Under the pieces are notes generated by a model. That model had not been told where the DNA came from and made no database searches. It was given only the letters and a program-made list of their open reading frames with translations. Both the position numbers and the translations under genes were made by a program. Shown here one piece after another: positions 1-8,248 of a stretch of DNA of 42,689 nucleotides (positions within the stretch are counted from its first letter, which is position 1; each line of letters starts with the position of its first letter). Origin of the DNA: a virus; IMG/VR virus record IMGVR_UViG_3300046010_006259, positions 1 through 42,689 of that record, one strand, 5' to 3'.

Positions 1-1
1 A

Positions 2-739
2 CATGATCTTGCGTTCCTGATACGGGACGACACCCACACCAAAATGGATCAGGTATTCCACCTGCCTACGCCCACCTTCACCCTGAGGTCAATGGAAGTC
101 ATAAAGGGCAAAGACAAGGCGAACCCGTCAAGCTGGGTTGGCCTAAAGATGGACAGGCCGTGGCAGAAGGCGCTATCCCACCAGTTCACAGGCGGGACGA
201 GAGCATATAAGCGCATGGAGAACGCTTTCAAAAATATAGGACTACTCGGCAGAAACGAGATTATGATACCCGCAGAAGGGTGTCCAATGGATATGTATGA
301 CAACCCTAAAAGAAGTTTCATAATACAACTATTAGCTTACTTTAATGCTTTTGGTGAACAAGGCTATAAAGCTAACATGACACCTAAAACAAAAAAAGCA
401 TTTGAAACAAGGCTAGGAAAAAAAGCAGCAGGTGCAGGGGTAGAGTTTTTTGTGTCCAAAGGTACAAAACAGTACATGGGCAAAGGTGAAGCCAAAGACG
501 CAAAGAGACAGCATCTACCGGCGGGGATCTGGCAAAGATTTAGATTTGCACAAGGCATTGCCGTAAAACCCATATTTATATTTGTTAAAAACGGAACATA
601 TAAACAAGCAATAGATTTACCGGCTATAGCTACTGAAGTTGTTAATAACGAAGGACAATACATATTCAACAAACAACTAGATAAAGCTATGGCTAACGAT
701 AGAATCTTTAAAGACCTAATACGAAAATCCTATGGCTGA
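2..739 (+). CDS. conserved phage structural-module protein, 5'-truncated by the window edge
   Basis: The reading frame is open to the left edge. Residues encoded before the ATG at 44 (HDLAFLIRDDTHTK, then MDQVF) look like part of the protein, so that ATG is probably internal and the gene begins outside the window. From memory of the family, such proteins carry a leader of this kind before a 'F-x-R/L-P-T-P-F-T-L' stretch; here it is HLPTPTFTLRS. Other visible blocks are SHQFTGGTR, AYFNAFGEQGYKANMT, LPAGIWQR and KPIFIFVKNGTY. I recognise it as a widespread phage protein of the neck or tail region with no function I can assign. It overlaps the next gene by 8 nt, suggesting co-translation. Confidence is high that it is coding, low on role. 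Confidence 0.75.
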   Translation, partial: HDLAFLIRDDTHTKMDQVFHLPTPTFTLRSMEVIKGKDKANPSSWVGLKMDRPWQKALSHQFTGGTRAYKRMENAFKNIGLLGRNEIMIPAEGCPMDMYDNPKRSFIIQLLAYFNAFGEQGYKANMTPKTKKAFETRLGKKAAGAGVEFFVSKGTKQYMGKGEAKDAKRQHLPAGIWQRFRFAQGIAVKPIFIFVKNGTYKQAIDLPAIATEVVNNEGQYIFNKQLDKAMANDRIFKDLIRKSYG

Positions 740-1013
740 TGCAATAGACGATCTTGAAAAGCGCATTGAAAAAGCTATGTGTTGCTTGGATGGCGACGAT
801 TTGATAGTGCGTATCCACAAGACTATAGATATCTGGCGGTATGACTGGGGCGGCAACAAAATATATGTTGCAAAACAGTCTAGGATTCGGCGCGATGAGG
901 CCATTGCCAAAATGTCGGCAGAAGGCGCAAGGCCGAGCGACATAGCGCAGGAGGTAGGAATATCAGATAGACAGGTCAGAAGATTGTTTTCAAAAAAATC
1001 TACCTATTTATGA
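732..1013 (+). CDS. small Mor-like helix-turn-helix protein
   Basis: This 93-residue protein has an N-terminal acidic helical part (ADAIDDLEKRIEKAM), a central DIWRYDWGGNKIYVAK block, then a helix-turn-helix: RRDEAIAKMSAEG, then RPSDIAQEVGISDRQVRRLF (about residues 56-86). The order 'W-x-x-x-GG-x-x-IY' followed by an HTH resembles the Mor/C transcription activator family of Mu-like phages, which activate middle or late promoters. It sits where a small terminase subunit would often be, and TerS proteins also carry HTH domains, so that is the main alternative. Its ATG overlaps the upstream stop region. Family placement is by eye only. Confidence 0.7.
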   Translation: MADAIDDLEKRIEKAMCCLDGDDLIVRIHKTIDIWRYDWGGNKIYVAKQSRIRRDEAIAKMSAEGARPSDIAQEVGISDRQVRRLFSKKSTYL

Positions 1014-1059
1014 CACAATGGGCCTTAACTTGTCCGAATAAGCGAGGCAGAATTACGAT

Positions 1060-1269
1060 ATGGCATTTACAACCACACAATTAGCGGCAGTTGAAACGGC
1101 GATAGCCACTGGCGCATTGCGAGTAGAGTTCGATGGTCGAGTCATTATCTATCAGAAAATGGCTGATCTTCTGAGCCTACGCGACCAAATGAAAGCCGAG
1201 TTAGGGGTGGAAGTACCACCACAAGCGCGGGGCCGAGCATGGAATCCTGTAACGGGGTCAGGGCTATGA
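1060..1269 (+). CDS. head-tail joining protein, gpW-like
   Basis: A 69-residue protein with the size and layout of lambda gpW: an N-terminal helix (FTTTQLAAVETAIATG), a short beta hairpin (LRVEFDGRVIIYQKM) and a second helix (ADLLSLRDQMKAELG). gpW-type proteins fill the portal opening after packaging and help join the tail. The position immediately before a lambda-type portal gene supports this. A GAGG sequence lies upstream of the ATG. The stop codon overlaps the portal start in an ATGA arrangement (1266-1269), so the two are likely translationally coupled. Confidence 0.85.
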   Translation: MAFTTTQLAAVETAIATGALRVEFDGRVIIYQKMADLLSLRDQMKAELGVEVPPQARGRAWNPVTGSGL

Positions 1270-2636
1270 GCAACATACGAAAATACGATGCTGGCTCCAA
1301 AGCAACAAGATTATCATCTTGGTTTGCACCGTCCTCTGATGCAACCACAGCGATTCAACAGCCCGGTACAATCCGCAACAGAGCGCGGGATCTTGTCAGA
1401 AATAACCCTTGGGCTAATAAAGGTCTAGCGACTATTGTTAACAACACGGTCGGCTATGGTATCAGAGCAAAGATAAACGCTAAATCGAAACTAAAGGCAA
1501 AACAAACACAGTTGAAATGGACTGAATGGGCCGAGACTACAGCCTGTGATGCCGACGGATTGAATAATTTTTATGGCTTGCAGCAGTTAGCATTTAGATC
1601 ATTGGTTGAGTCTGGCGAGTGTCTTATTCGATTAAGACCGCGTAGGCCAGAAGATAACCTACCTTTGCCTTTTCAGATTCAGGTTTTGGAACCTGATTTT
1701 ATTGCAGACGGCTCTATCATAAACCTTGCTGTCGGTACGCAAAACCAGATAGTACGCGGGATTGAGTACGATGCGTTAGGCAGACGAGTAGCGTATTACC
1801 TGTATAAAGTGCATCCGGGTTCAGAAATTATAAATCTGTCCCCAGAGCAGTTCACCAGAGTCGATGCCAGAGAAATTATCCACCTGTACCGCAAAGACAG
1901 GCCGGGGCAAGAGCGCGGGGTATCATGGTTCGCGCCGGTAGTCGTTGCGCTGCGAGAACTTGGTATCTATGAGGACGCCTACCTAAAAAGACAGCAGTTG
2001 GCTAACCTGTTTGCTGGCTTCATCACTACTGATGATCCTGCCGCGATGGATGAAGAACTGACTGACGAATTGCCAGACCTGCAACCGGGTACGATGTATA
2101 TGCTGAAGCCCGGTAGAAGTATCGAATTTTCAGCACCACCCCCAACGGGTGAAGATCCAGCTTACCGGGATAGTTGCTTGCGGCGAGTAGCGGCTGGCCT
2201 TGGGATCTCATACGAATCCCTAACGGGTAATCTGTCCGAAGTCAACTTTTCATCGGCTAGAATGGGCGCTCACGAAATGGGCAGGAACATTGACGCTTGG
2301 CAGTGGAATCTGTTTATTCCGCGATTCTGCGATGGCGTATTCCAATGGTTCAAAGACGCTTTGGCTATGCAGGGTATGGCTACGGATGGTATAACCGCAG
2401 AATGGACACCGCCTATTAGGACTGTAGTAGATCCTAGCAAGGAGAATAAGGCCATTCTGACAGCCGTCAGAGCGGGCTTTATGTCTTTGCCAGAAGCTAT
2501 TCGCCAAATGGGTTATGACCCTGATACTGTGCTAGAAGAACAGCAAGAGTATTTTGCTAAACTAGATGCAGCCGGGGTATTAGTGGACAGTGATGTTAGA
2601 AATGATATAAGCAATACCGGAGTTAGCAATGGATAA
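1266..2636 (+). CDS. portal protein, lambda gpB type
   Basis: A 456-residue portal protein of the lambda/Phage_portal_2 type. It forms the dodecameric ring at one capsid vertex through which DNA is packaged and to which the tail joins. Recognisable blocks: RARDLVRNNPWANKGLATIV near the N-terminus, RSLVESGECLIRLR, IIHLYRKDRPGQERGVSWF, LPDLQPGTMYML and VNFSSARMG (the conserved 'N-x-S-S-A-R' region). I chose the ATG at 1266 because it overlaps the gpW stop (ATGA); an in-frame ATG at 1239 would add nine residues lying inside the gpW gene. The gene overlaps the protease-capsid gene by 8 nt. Confidence 0.93.
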   Translation: MSNIRKYDAGSKATRLSSWFAPSSDATTAIQQPGTIRNRARDLVRNNPWANKGLATIVNNTVGYGIRAKINAKSKLKAKQTQLKWTEWAETTACDADGLNNFYGLQQLAFRSLVESGECLIRLRPRRPEDNLPLPFQIQVLEPDFIADGSIINLAVGTQNQIVRGIEYDALGRRVAYYLYKVHPGSEIINLSPEQFTRVDAREIIHLYRKDRPGQERGVSWFAPVVVALRELGIYEDAYLKRQQLANLFAGFITTDDPAAMDEELTDELPDLQPGTMYMLKPGRSIEFSAPPPTGEDPAYRDSCLRRVAAGLGISYESLTGNLSEVNFSSARMGAHEMGRNIDAWQWNLFIPRFCDGVFQWFKDALAMQGMATDGITAEWTPPIRTVVDPSKENKAILTAVRAGFMSLPEAIRQMGYDPDTVLEEQQEYFAKLDAAGVLVDSDVRNDISNTGVSNG

Positions 2637-4548
2637 GAAAGTGCAAATTCCGATTATGTCTGTTAGGGCCGCAATGCAGCCGTCCAGTTTCAACGAGGCT
2701 GACAGTTCCGTTGAAATTGTATGGTCTACCGGATCACAAGTGCGACGGTATGACTGGATGGAAGGGCCGTATATCGAAGAACTTTCGATGAACCCCTCAG
2801 ACGTAAATCTGGAACGCTTGAATCTTGGCGCACCATTACTTGCAAACCATCACGCAAGGATCGACTCCGTTGTTGGGGTGGTCGAGCGGGCATGGATTGA
2901 AAATGGCAAAGGCCATGCAAAAGTACGCTTTTCAGATAGGGAAGATGTTAAGCCTATTATTGGCGACGTGAAAAGTGGTATTCTTCGCAATATCTCAGTG
3001 GGCTATGAAGTTCATGAGTACGAAGTAACTAAACCGACTGACGGAACGCTGCCCACTTACCGGGCGGTTTCTTGGTCGCCGCTTGAAGTATCTCTGGTAG
3101 CAGTACCGGCAGATGCCCAAGCACAAGTTCGTAGTTCGGAAGAACTGCATCCTGTTTTAATAACATATAGGAATGAAGCTATGGCTGATCCAGAAAACCA
3201 AGTACCGGAAGAAGTTGAAGTTATTCCGGCTACTGAAACTGTTGTAGAAACGCCCAATGTCGAAGAAATTCGCAATGCGGTTGTTAAGGCTGAACGCGCA
3301 CGAATTGCGGGTATCCGTGAAACTGTTCGTATGGCTAAATTGGAAGATTCTGTAGCCGATAAGCTAATTGAGTCCGGTAAATCACTGGATGAAGCTAAGG
3401 CTGACGTATTAAGAGCATGGAGTACAAAAGTGGACGCTAGTGCAACTACTTCGCATATCTCAATGGGCGAAACTGGCTCTGAAAAGGCGCTTCGCGGTGC
3501 TGAAGAAGCCCTTCTCGCTCGTGCTGGCCTTATCAAACACGCCGACATCGCTGGAAACGAGTTCCGTGGGATGCGTTTGAGCGATATGGCTCGGATGTCC
3601 CTTGAACGGGCCGGTGAGAACACCCGTGGGATGAGTTACGACGGTATGGCTACTGTCGCACTGCGTCAAGGCCAAACCACCTCTGATTTCCCGGTGTTGC
3701 TCGAAAACACCATGCACAAAATCATCCTGAACGCTTATGGTACTGCGCCCGACACTTGGCGTCAGATCTGTAGGGTTGGTTCAGTGAGTGATTTCCGCGC
3801 TTGGAAGCGTCTACGCACCGGCACTCTGGCTAACCTCTCGGCAGTCAGTGAGGCTGGCGAATTGACCAACCTGCCGATCAGCGATGCGACGGCAGAAAGC
3901 GTACAGGCCAGCCGTTACGGAAACATTATTTCGATCACGCCCGAAGTGATTGTGAACGATGATTTCGATTGGATTGCATCTCAGAGTGCGGCTCTGGGAC
4001 GTGCAGCGGCTCGCACCGTTGAGGCCGCCGTGTACACCAAGCTGCTTGCGAATCCGACTATGAGCGACGGTAACGCACTGCTTTCGGCTGCTCACGGCAA
4101 CATCCAGACCTCCGGCGCTGCAATCAGCGTAGCCACCGTAGACGCTGGTCGGGTTGCAATGGCCCAGCAAATGGACATTAGCAGCAATGACTATCTGAAT
4201 ATCAGACCGTCTATCCTGCTCTGCCCTGTCTCTATGGGTGGCCTTGCCCGCGTGACCGCTGGCGCACAGTACGACCCGGATGCAGCCGCCCGTTTGCTGG
4301 TTCCCAACAAAGTCGCGGGTCTTATCAGCACTGTTGTTGACACCCCGCGTCTCACCACCGGCTGGTACTTGCTTGCAAGTCCGACCGATGCGCCTGTTCT
4401 GGAAGTTGTATTCCTTGACGGCAATGAGTCTCCGCGCATCATGCAGGAAGAATCTTTCCGCACGAAGGGTATCAACTGGTCTGTCGAACTGCCGTTCGGT
4501 GTTGGCGTAATCGACTACAAGGGTATCTACTGGAACGATGGAGCCTGA
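2629..4548 (+). CDS. fused prohead protease and major capsid protein
   Basis: This 639-residue protein joins two functions. Residues about 1-185 are a prohead protease of the HK97/S78-U35 type: LLANHHARIDSVVG contains the likely catalytic His (74 or 75), GILRNISVGYEV the likely Ser123, and SPLEVSLVAVPAD is the usual end of the domain. Residues about 205-265 are highly charged and helical and could act as a scaffolding (delta) segment. From about 300 the sequence is an HK97-fold-type major capsid protein (LLENTMHKIILNAY; IISITPEVIVNDDFDWI; GINWSVELPFGVGVIDYKG). Protease, scaffold and capsid as one polyprotein implies self-cleavage during head maturation. It follows the portal gene and precedes a cement-protein gene. 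Confidence 0.92.
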   Translation: MDKKVQIPIMSVRAAMQPSSFNEADSSVEIVWSTGSQVRRYDWMEGPYIEELSMNPSDVNLERLNLGAPLLANHHARIDSVVGVVERAWIENGKGHAKVRFSDREDVKPIIGDVKSGILRNISVGYEVHEYEVTKPTDGTLPTYRAVSWSPLEVSLVAVPADAQAQVRSSEELHPVLITYRNEAMADPENQVPEEVEVIPATETVVETPNVEEIRNAVVKAERARIAGIRETVRMAKLEDSVADKLIESGKSLDEAKADVLRAWSTKVDASATTSHISMGETGSEKALRGAEEALLARAGLIKHADIAGNEFRGMRLSDMARMSLERAGENTRGMSYDGMATVALRQGQTTSDFPVLLENTMHKIILNAYGTAPDTWRQICRVGSVSDFRAWKRLRTGTLANLSAVSEAGELTNLPISDATAESVQASRYGNIISITPEVIVNDDFDWIASQSAALGRAAARTVEAAVYTKLLANPTMSDGNALLSAAHGNIQTSGAAISVATVDAGRVAMAQQMDISSNDYLNIRPSILLCPVSMGGLARVTAGAQYDPDAAARLLVPNKVAGLISTVVDTPRLTTGWYLLASPTDAPVLEVVFLDGNESPRIMQEESFRTKGINWSVELPFGVGVIDYKGIYWNDGA

Positions 4549-4564
4549 TAGGTAGCCATCTTAC

Positions 4565-4587
4565 GGGGCGTTAAGCATTAGCGCCCC
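4565..4587 (+). other. strong hairpin after the capsid gene
   Basis: Arms GGGGCG (4565-4570) and CGCCCC (4582-4587) pair, and the inner bases TTAA/TTAG continue the stem through one T-G wobble, leaving loop GCA. There is no T run after it, so it is not a classic terminator. In the gap between the capsid and cement genes it may act as a 3' stabiliser or partial attenuator setting relative protein amounts. Confidence 0.6.
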
Positions 4588-4616
4588 AAACCCTAATCTA
4601 ATTTGAGGATTGAAAA

Positions 4617-4982
4617 ATGGCTAATAATTTTGTTGCAGAAGGTGATGTAATTACTTGGACTAACAGCACTGGCAGTGCTGTAGTGTCAGGTCAAGTAGTT
4701 AAAGTCGGTCAGACTCTCGGTATCGCCGCCGTCGCTATTGCTAACGGCGCTTCAGGTTCCGTGTATTTGGAAGGTGTTTTTACCGTACCCAAAGTAACTG
4801 CCGCTGTAATCGCGCAAGGCGACCCCGTAATCTGGGACGTATCGGTTGGCAAGTTCGACGTTAAGACTGCCACCCCAGCGACCGGCGACGTTTCCAACGC
4901 TGCTATCGCTTTCGAGGCTGCTGGTAGTTCGGCTACTACTATCAAGGTTCATTTGGATCACCGTATCGGTACGGTAGCGTAA
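4617..4982 (+). CDS. capsid decoration (cement) protein, DUF2190 family
   Basis: A 121-residue, small-residue-rich, beta-type protein: FVAEGDVITWTNSTGSAV, then SGQVVKVGQTLGIAA, LEGVFTVPK and QGDPVIWD. These are hallmarks of DUF2190 proteins, which follow the capsid gene in many siphophages and decorate or stabilise the head shell. Position and length agree. GAGGA upstream of the ATG is a good ribosome site. Function is inferred from family and position. Confidence 0.85.
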   Translation: MANNFVAEGDVITWTNSTGSAVVSGQVVKVGQTLGIAAVAIANGASGSVYLEGVFTVPKVTAAVIAQGDPVIWDVSVGKFDVKTATPATGDVSNAAIAFEAAGSSATTIKVHLDHRIGTVA

Positions 4983-4986
4983 TAAC

Positions 4987-5283
4987 ATGAGCGTCTTTGA
5001 TTCTGCCGTTATTGTAGCAACTGAAGTAGAGTTTTCGGTGTTTGCCGATGCTATAACAGTAAATGGGGTATCAGGCAGGGGAATAATAACGCCGAACACC
5101 GATTTGTCGTTGGGCGGCGGGGTTAATCTTTACAATGGCGCTCGGTTATGCGTTCTGAATGTTGAATTTCCGACAATAGCGGTTAATGCTAACGTCATTC
5201 ATGGAAGTAATAGCTACATTATTGCTGAACTGGATGACGTTGACCCCTTCGGCTGGCGTCGGGCATTGATAGTCAGGAGTTGA
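4987..5283 (+). CDS. head-tail joining protein, gpFII-like
   Basis: A 98-residue protein lying between the cement protein and the tail terminator, the usual place for the lambda gpFII-type adaptor that attaches the tail to the head. Visible elements are an N-terminal FDSAVIVATEVEFSVFADAI stretch, a middle region with ITPNTDL, and a C-terminal beta-rich IIAELDDVDPFGWRRALIV. Sequence similarity to gpFII is weak by eye, so the call rests on size, beta content and gene order. Confidence 0.65.
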   Translation: MSVFDSAVIVATEVEFSVFADAITVNGVSGRGIITPNTDLSLGGGVNLYNGARLCVLNVEFPTIAVNANVIHGSNSYIIAELDDVDPFGWRRALIVRS

Positions 5284-5285
5284 GG

Positions 5286-5594
5286 ATGCCAGACAAAGAC
5301 CCGTTGGCGTATGACATTTTGACATGGGGCTGGGTTGTCTTTCTGGCTGTATGGGGTGGGATTGTTAACTTCTTGCGTAAAGTAAGGAACGGAGAAAGCA
5401 GAAAATTTAATTTTACCGAGTTGATCGGTGAAATATGCACTTCTGGTTTTGTCGGTGTAATGACATTCCTACTTTGTGAAGCGGCTGCAACCGATCAGCT
5501 ATTAACGGCAGTTTTAGTTGGTATCAGTGGACACATGGGCGCAAAAGCCATTAGGTTTTTAGAAATGGTTTTTGAAAAAAGGATTGGGCAATGA
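5286..5594 (+). CDS. holin, LydA/superfamily III type
   Basis: A 102-residue membrane protein with about three hydrophobic segments: WGWVVFLAVWGGIVNFL (about 12-30), ICTSGFVGVMTFLLCEAA (about 48-66) and LLTAVLVGISGHMGAKAI (about 70-88). The FVGVMTFLLCEAA and GISGHMGAKAI blocks match LydA-type holins (P1 LydA relatives). A holin forms inner-membrane holes that time lysis. Start: ATG at 5286 has AGGAG 6 nt upstream; a TTG at 5280 would put the start too close to that site. It is inserted between head-tail connector genes, far from the endolysin at 7.3 kb. Confidence 0.85.
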   Translation: MPDKDPLAYDILTWGWVVFLAVWGGIVNFLRKVRNGESRKFNFTELIGEICTSGFVGVMTFLLCEAAATDQLLTAVLVGISGHMGAKAIRFLEMVFEKRIGQ

Positions 5595-5977
5595 TAATCC
5601 ATGAAGTTATAGCTAAATTGGAAACTATTCCGGCGCTAGTTGGAAAAGTCTATTTAGGTGTTCCCGCACAGATGGAGTCTTTGAGCCAAGCGCCCTATGT
5701 CTGGATCACTTCCATTGCCGAGGCTGGTGGTGGAAGCCCCATTGCAGGGCCGGTACGTCAAAGAATCGAATATCGGTTTGAACTGACTACTGGTGCAAGA
5801 AACGCCGATGACATGGAAACGATACGCTATGCCGTCATGGGAGCCATGCTGAATTTCCAGCCCAATGCAGGATGCGACCCTATCATTTTTAGGGCAGGAA
5901 GAATGGAATTTGGAGATCCGGGCTGGTTTTTGTGGCGCGATGAGTTCCGCACATCCTATTATGAAGATACACGTTGA
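5591..5977 (+). CDS. tail terminator protein
   Basis: A 128-residue protein starting in an ATGA overlap with the holin gene. The N-terminus (MIIHEVIAKLETIPALVGKVYLG) is followed by YVWITSIAE, a YRFELTTGARNADDMETIRY block and WFLWRDEFRTSYYED. This alpha/beta layout is that of the tail terminators (gpU/gp37-like) that cap the growing tail tube and bind the head connector. It directly precedes the tail tube gene, as expected. Confidence 0.75.
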   Translation: MIIHEVIAKLETIPALVGKVYLGVPAQMESLSQAPYVWITSIAEAGGGSPIAGPVRQRIEYRFELTTGARNADDMETIRYAVMGAMLNFQPNAGCDPIIFRAGRMEFGDPGWFLWRDEFRTSYYEDTR

Positions 5978-5985
5978 GGTGAAAA

Positions 5986-6159
5986 ATGGCTGATTTATTT
6001 GAAGGCATGGGCGGGAGTTACGCCCTAGACAAAGACGGGAACCGAGTCAGAGTTGAATATACTATCGACAAATTAGATGCGCCTGTTGCATCTGAAGAAG
6101 TAGTACCACCTCTGGTAGAAGTAGTAGCGCCTAAAATCGTTAATTCTAAAGAGGTATAA
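5986..6159 (+). CDS. small acidic protein between tail terminator and tail tube
   Basis: A 57-residue frame starts at ATG 5986 with GAGGTG about 5 nt upstream and stops 3 nt before the tail tube start. It reads MADLFEGMGGSYALDKDGNR, continues RVEYTIDKLDAPVASEEVV and ends in a Val/Pro/Glu-rich tail. Good ribosome site, snug fit between neighbours and charged composition support a real gene. Similar tiny genes occur at this spot in related phages, but I cannot give a function. Confidence 0.7.
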   Translation: MADLFEGMGGSYALDKDGNRVRVEYTIDKLDAPVASEEVVPPLVEVVAPKIVNSKEV

Positions 6160-6162
6160 CAA

Positions 6163-7323
6163 ATGGCAACTAGACTTTATACCCGCAATGCCGTATTGCT
6201 GGCTAAAATTGAAACAACTGAAGGTACTGATCCTTCCCCTACTGGCGCAGCTAACGCTATTCTTTGTAGTGAACTTTCAGTATCCCCGCTGGAAGGCTCT
6301 ACCGTTGATTTAGCATACATCCGACCCTACTTTGGCAAGTCACCTTCCCTACGGGTAGAGGACTTTGTAACCATTTCGCTGACTTGCGATCTGGCTGGTA
6401 CTGCATCTGCTGGTACTGCTGCTCCTTGGGGGCCGCTGATTCGCGCTTGCGGTATGGCTGAAACACTGCTTGCTTCCGGCAACACTGGTACAGCCACAGC
6501 GTCAACCACTACGTCAATAACTTTGGCCGCTGGCGCGTCTGCCACCGATGGTGTCTATGTCGGTGCGTCAATTACGATGGCTGGGCAGACCCGTACCATC
6601 AGCGCGTACAACGGTACTACCAAAATAGCTACTGTCAGTAAGGCTTATGTTTCAGCACCGACGGCTGGCGCATATACTATCTCACTCAATGCGACGTACT
6701 CCCCAGTATCCACTGCGTTTGAGTCGATTACCCTGTACTTTAACCAGAATGGTGTAAGACACAAAGCGACTGGTTGCCGGGGCAATGTCTCTTTCGACCT
6801 TACCTCAAACCAGAGGCCCACCCTGAAGTTTACCTTTACTGGTAACTACAGCGCAGTGGCAGATGCGTCTGAAACTGGCGTCGTATTCTCAAACTGGCAA
6901 GTTCCGGTAGCCGTCAACTCCATCAATTCGTCTGCTCTGATTCAGGGCAAACAAGCCGATGGCAGCGCGACTGGTGTACAGCTTATGTCCTTCACTATGG
7001 ACATGGGCAATGCAGTAACCCACCGGATGCTGGTTGGCAGTGAAAACGTCGTTCTGACTGACCGTCAGGCACAGGGCAGCGTGTCTATCGAAGCCACTAC
7101 GGTCGCTTTCAATGACTGGTGGTCGCAGGTAAGGGCTTCTACCAAGTCGCCTTTCCTGATCGAGAATGGCACTGCGGCTGGCAACACCTGTGCAATTTTC
7201 TTGCCGAACGCACAGTTGACCGACCCGAAGTACAGCGATTCCGATGGTATCGTCATGCTGGATCAATCCATCTTGGCATTGCCGGTACTCGGAAACGACG
7301 AACTAAGGCTTGTGGTGAAATAA
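6163..7323 (+). CDS. major tail tube protein
   Basis: A 386-residue protein that should polymerise into the tail tube. The N-terminal LYTRNAVLLAKIETTEGTD and the SPLEGSTVDLAYIRPYFG block are typical of siphophage tube proteins, as is the C-terminal LRLVVK. Residues about 108-170 (TATASTTTSITLAAGASA, then GQTRTISAYNGTTKIATV) look like a separate beta-sandwich insertion of a kind seen in many phage virion proteins and probably displayed on the tail surface. It follows the tail terminator and precedes endolysin and tail chaperone. Confidence 0.85.
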   Translation: MATRLYTRNAVLLAKIETTEGTDPSPTGAANAILCSELSVSPLEGSTVDLAYIRPYFGKSPSLRVEDFVTISLTCDLAGTASAGTAAPWGPLIRACGMAETLLASGNTGTATASTTTSITLAAGASATDGVYVGASITMAGQTRTISAYNGTTKIATVSKAYVSAPTAGAYTISLNATYSPVSTAFESITLYFNQNGVRHKATGCRGNVSFDLTSNQRPTLKFTFTGNYSAVADASETGVVFSNWQVPVAVNSINSSALIQGKQADGSATGVQLMSFTMDMGNAVTHRMLVGSENVVLTDRQAQGSVSIEATTVAFNDWWSQVRASTKSPFLIENGTAAGNTCAIFLPNAQLTDPKYSDSDGIVMLDQSILALPVLGNDELRLVVK

Positions 7324-7324
7324 A

Positions 7325-7747
7325 ATGGGCGGCTTTGTCCTCGGACAAAAAAGCCTTGAACGGCTCAATGGCGTGGATCAAGACTTAGCAAAAGTCGTAA
7401 AACGCGCCATAGAGTTGTCTGAGGTGGACTTTCGAGTTATCGAAGGTTTGCGAACCCGCGAAAGACAGCAATATCTGGTGTCGAAAGGCGCTAGTAAGAC
7501 CATGAACAGTAAGCACCTTACAGGTCATGCCGTAGATTTAGCGGCAGTGGTTAAAGGTGAGGTCACTTGGGATTGGGCGCATTACCATAGGATTGCGGCT
7601 GCAATGAAAAAAGCAGCCGAGGAATTGGGTATTGAAATTGTCTGGGGTGGGGCATGGACGAAACTATCAGGTATGTCTATGACAAACGGACGATTCAAGT
7701 TATCATCGACGTTTCCTGACGGGCCTCATTTTGAAATAGCGCGTTAG
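7325..7747 (+). CDS. endolysin, M15 L-alanyl-D-glutamate peptidase type
   Basis: A 140-residue zinc peptidase of the VanY/T5-lysin family that cuts the peptide stems of peptidoglycan. The zinc motif SKHLTGHAVDLA gives H64 and D71, and PDGPHFEI gives D132 and H135 (third ligand and likely catalytic acid). FRVIEGLRTRERQ is the usual substrate-binding entry. There is no signal peptide, so it needs the holin. It begins 2 nt after the tail tube stop, in the middle of tail genes, which is an unusual place. No spanin gene was recognised. Confidence 0.93.
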   Translation: MGGFVLGQKSLERLNGVDQDLAKVVKRAIELSEVDFRVIEGLRTRERQQYLVSKGASKTMNSKHLTGHAVDLAAVVKGEVTWDWAHYHRIAAAMKKAAEELGIEIVWGGAWTKLSGMSMTNGRFKLSSTFPDGPHFEIAR

Positions 7748-7750
7748 GCC

Positions 7751-7829
7751 AGACAGCCACCATCTAATCGCGACCCGATTTGCTCCGGGCTGTCTACCAC
7801 TCCCCTGCCAGTGGGCGATGAAGGCAGGG
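7751..7829 (+). other. two hairpins in the gap between endolysin and tail chaperone
   Basis: The 117-bp gap holds two perfect inverted repeats. AGACAGCC (7751-7758) pairs with GGCTGTCT (7788-7795), and CCCTGCC (7803-7809) pairs with GGCAGGG (7823-7829). The second is followed by a weak T stretch (ACTTATTTTC). They could be a leaky terminator or a translation-tuning leader for the chaperone gene. Confidence 0.5.
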
Positions 7830-7864
7830 ACTTATTTTCAACAACAGACAGATAGGTGTATCAA

Positions 7865-8248
7865 ATGGCATTTATTCTAAAGCCCAAAGCTGAAAGTTTC
7901 TTCTACAGCATTTCACTTCCGATTGTAACTGAGAGCGGCACTAGCCAAATTCAGAAGTTTGAATTTAGGTTCAAGCGCATTTCCAGATCTAAAATTAACG
8001 AATTGCAAAAGGAACAAGACAATGCAGCCAATAGCGATTTTGAAGTCGATAGCCTTGAGCGTGATGTTGATTACGTTATGGAAATTGCAGATGGATGGCG
8101 CTATGTTCAGGATGAGACTGGAAAAGATCTACCGTTTACCCGTGAAAACGTCCATGCTTTGCTAGACGCATACCCCAATGCCGCCGGTGAGATCGTTAAG
8201 ACGTTCTTCGAGTGTACGCTGGGCGGCGGTGCTAAGAGAAAAAACTAG
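7865..8248 (+). CDS. tail assembly chaperone, short form (lambda gpG analogue)
   Basis: A 127-residue protein starting at ATG 7865, with GATAGGTG just upstream; a GTG at 7856 would lie in that ribosome site. The sequence MAFILKPKAESFFYSISLP, then FEFRFKRISRSKINELQKEQ and FTRENVHALLDAYPNAA is typical of the small chaperones that coat the tape measure protein before tube assembly. The gene ends in the slippery sequence A AAA AAC followed directly by the TAG stop, which implies a second, longer product (separate entry). Confidence 0.85.
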   Translation: MAFILKPKAESFFYSISLPIVTESGTSQIQKFEFRFKRISRSKINELQKEQDNAANSDFEVDSLERDVDYVMEIADGWRYVQDETGKDLPFTRENVHALLDAYPNAAGEIVKTFFECTLGGGAKRKN

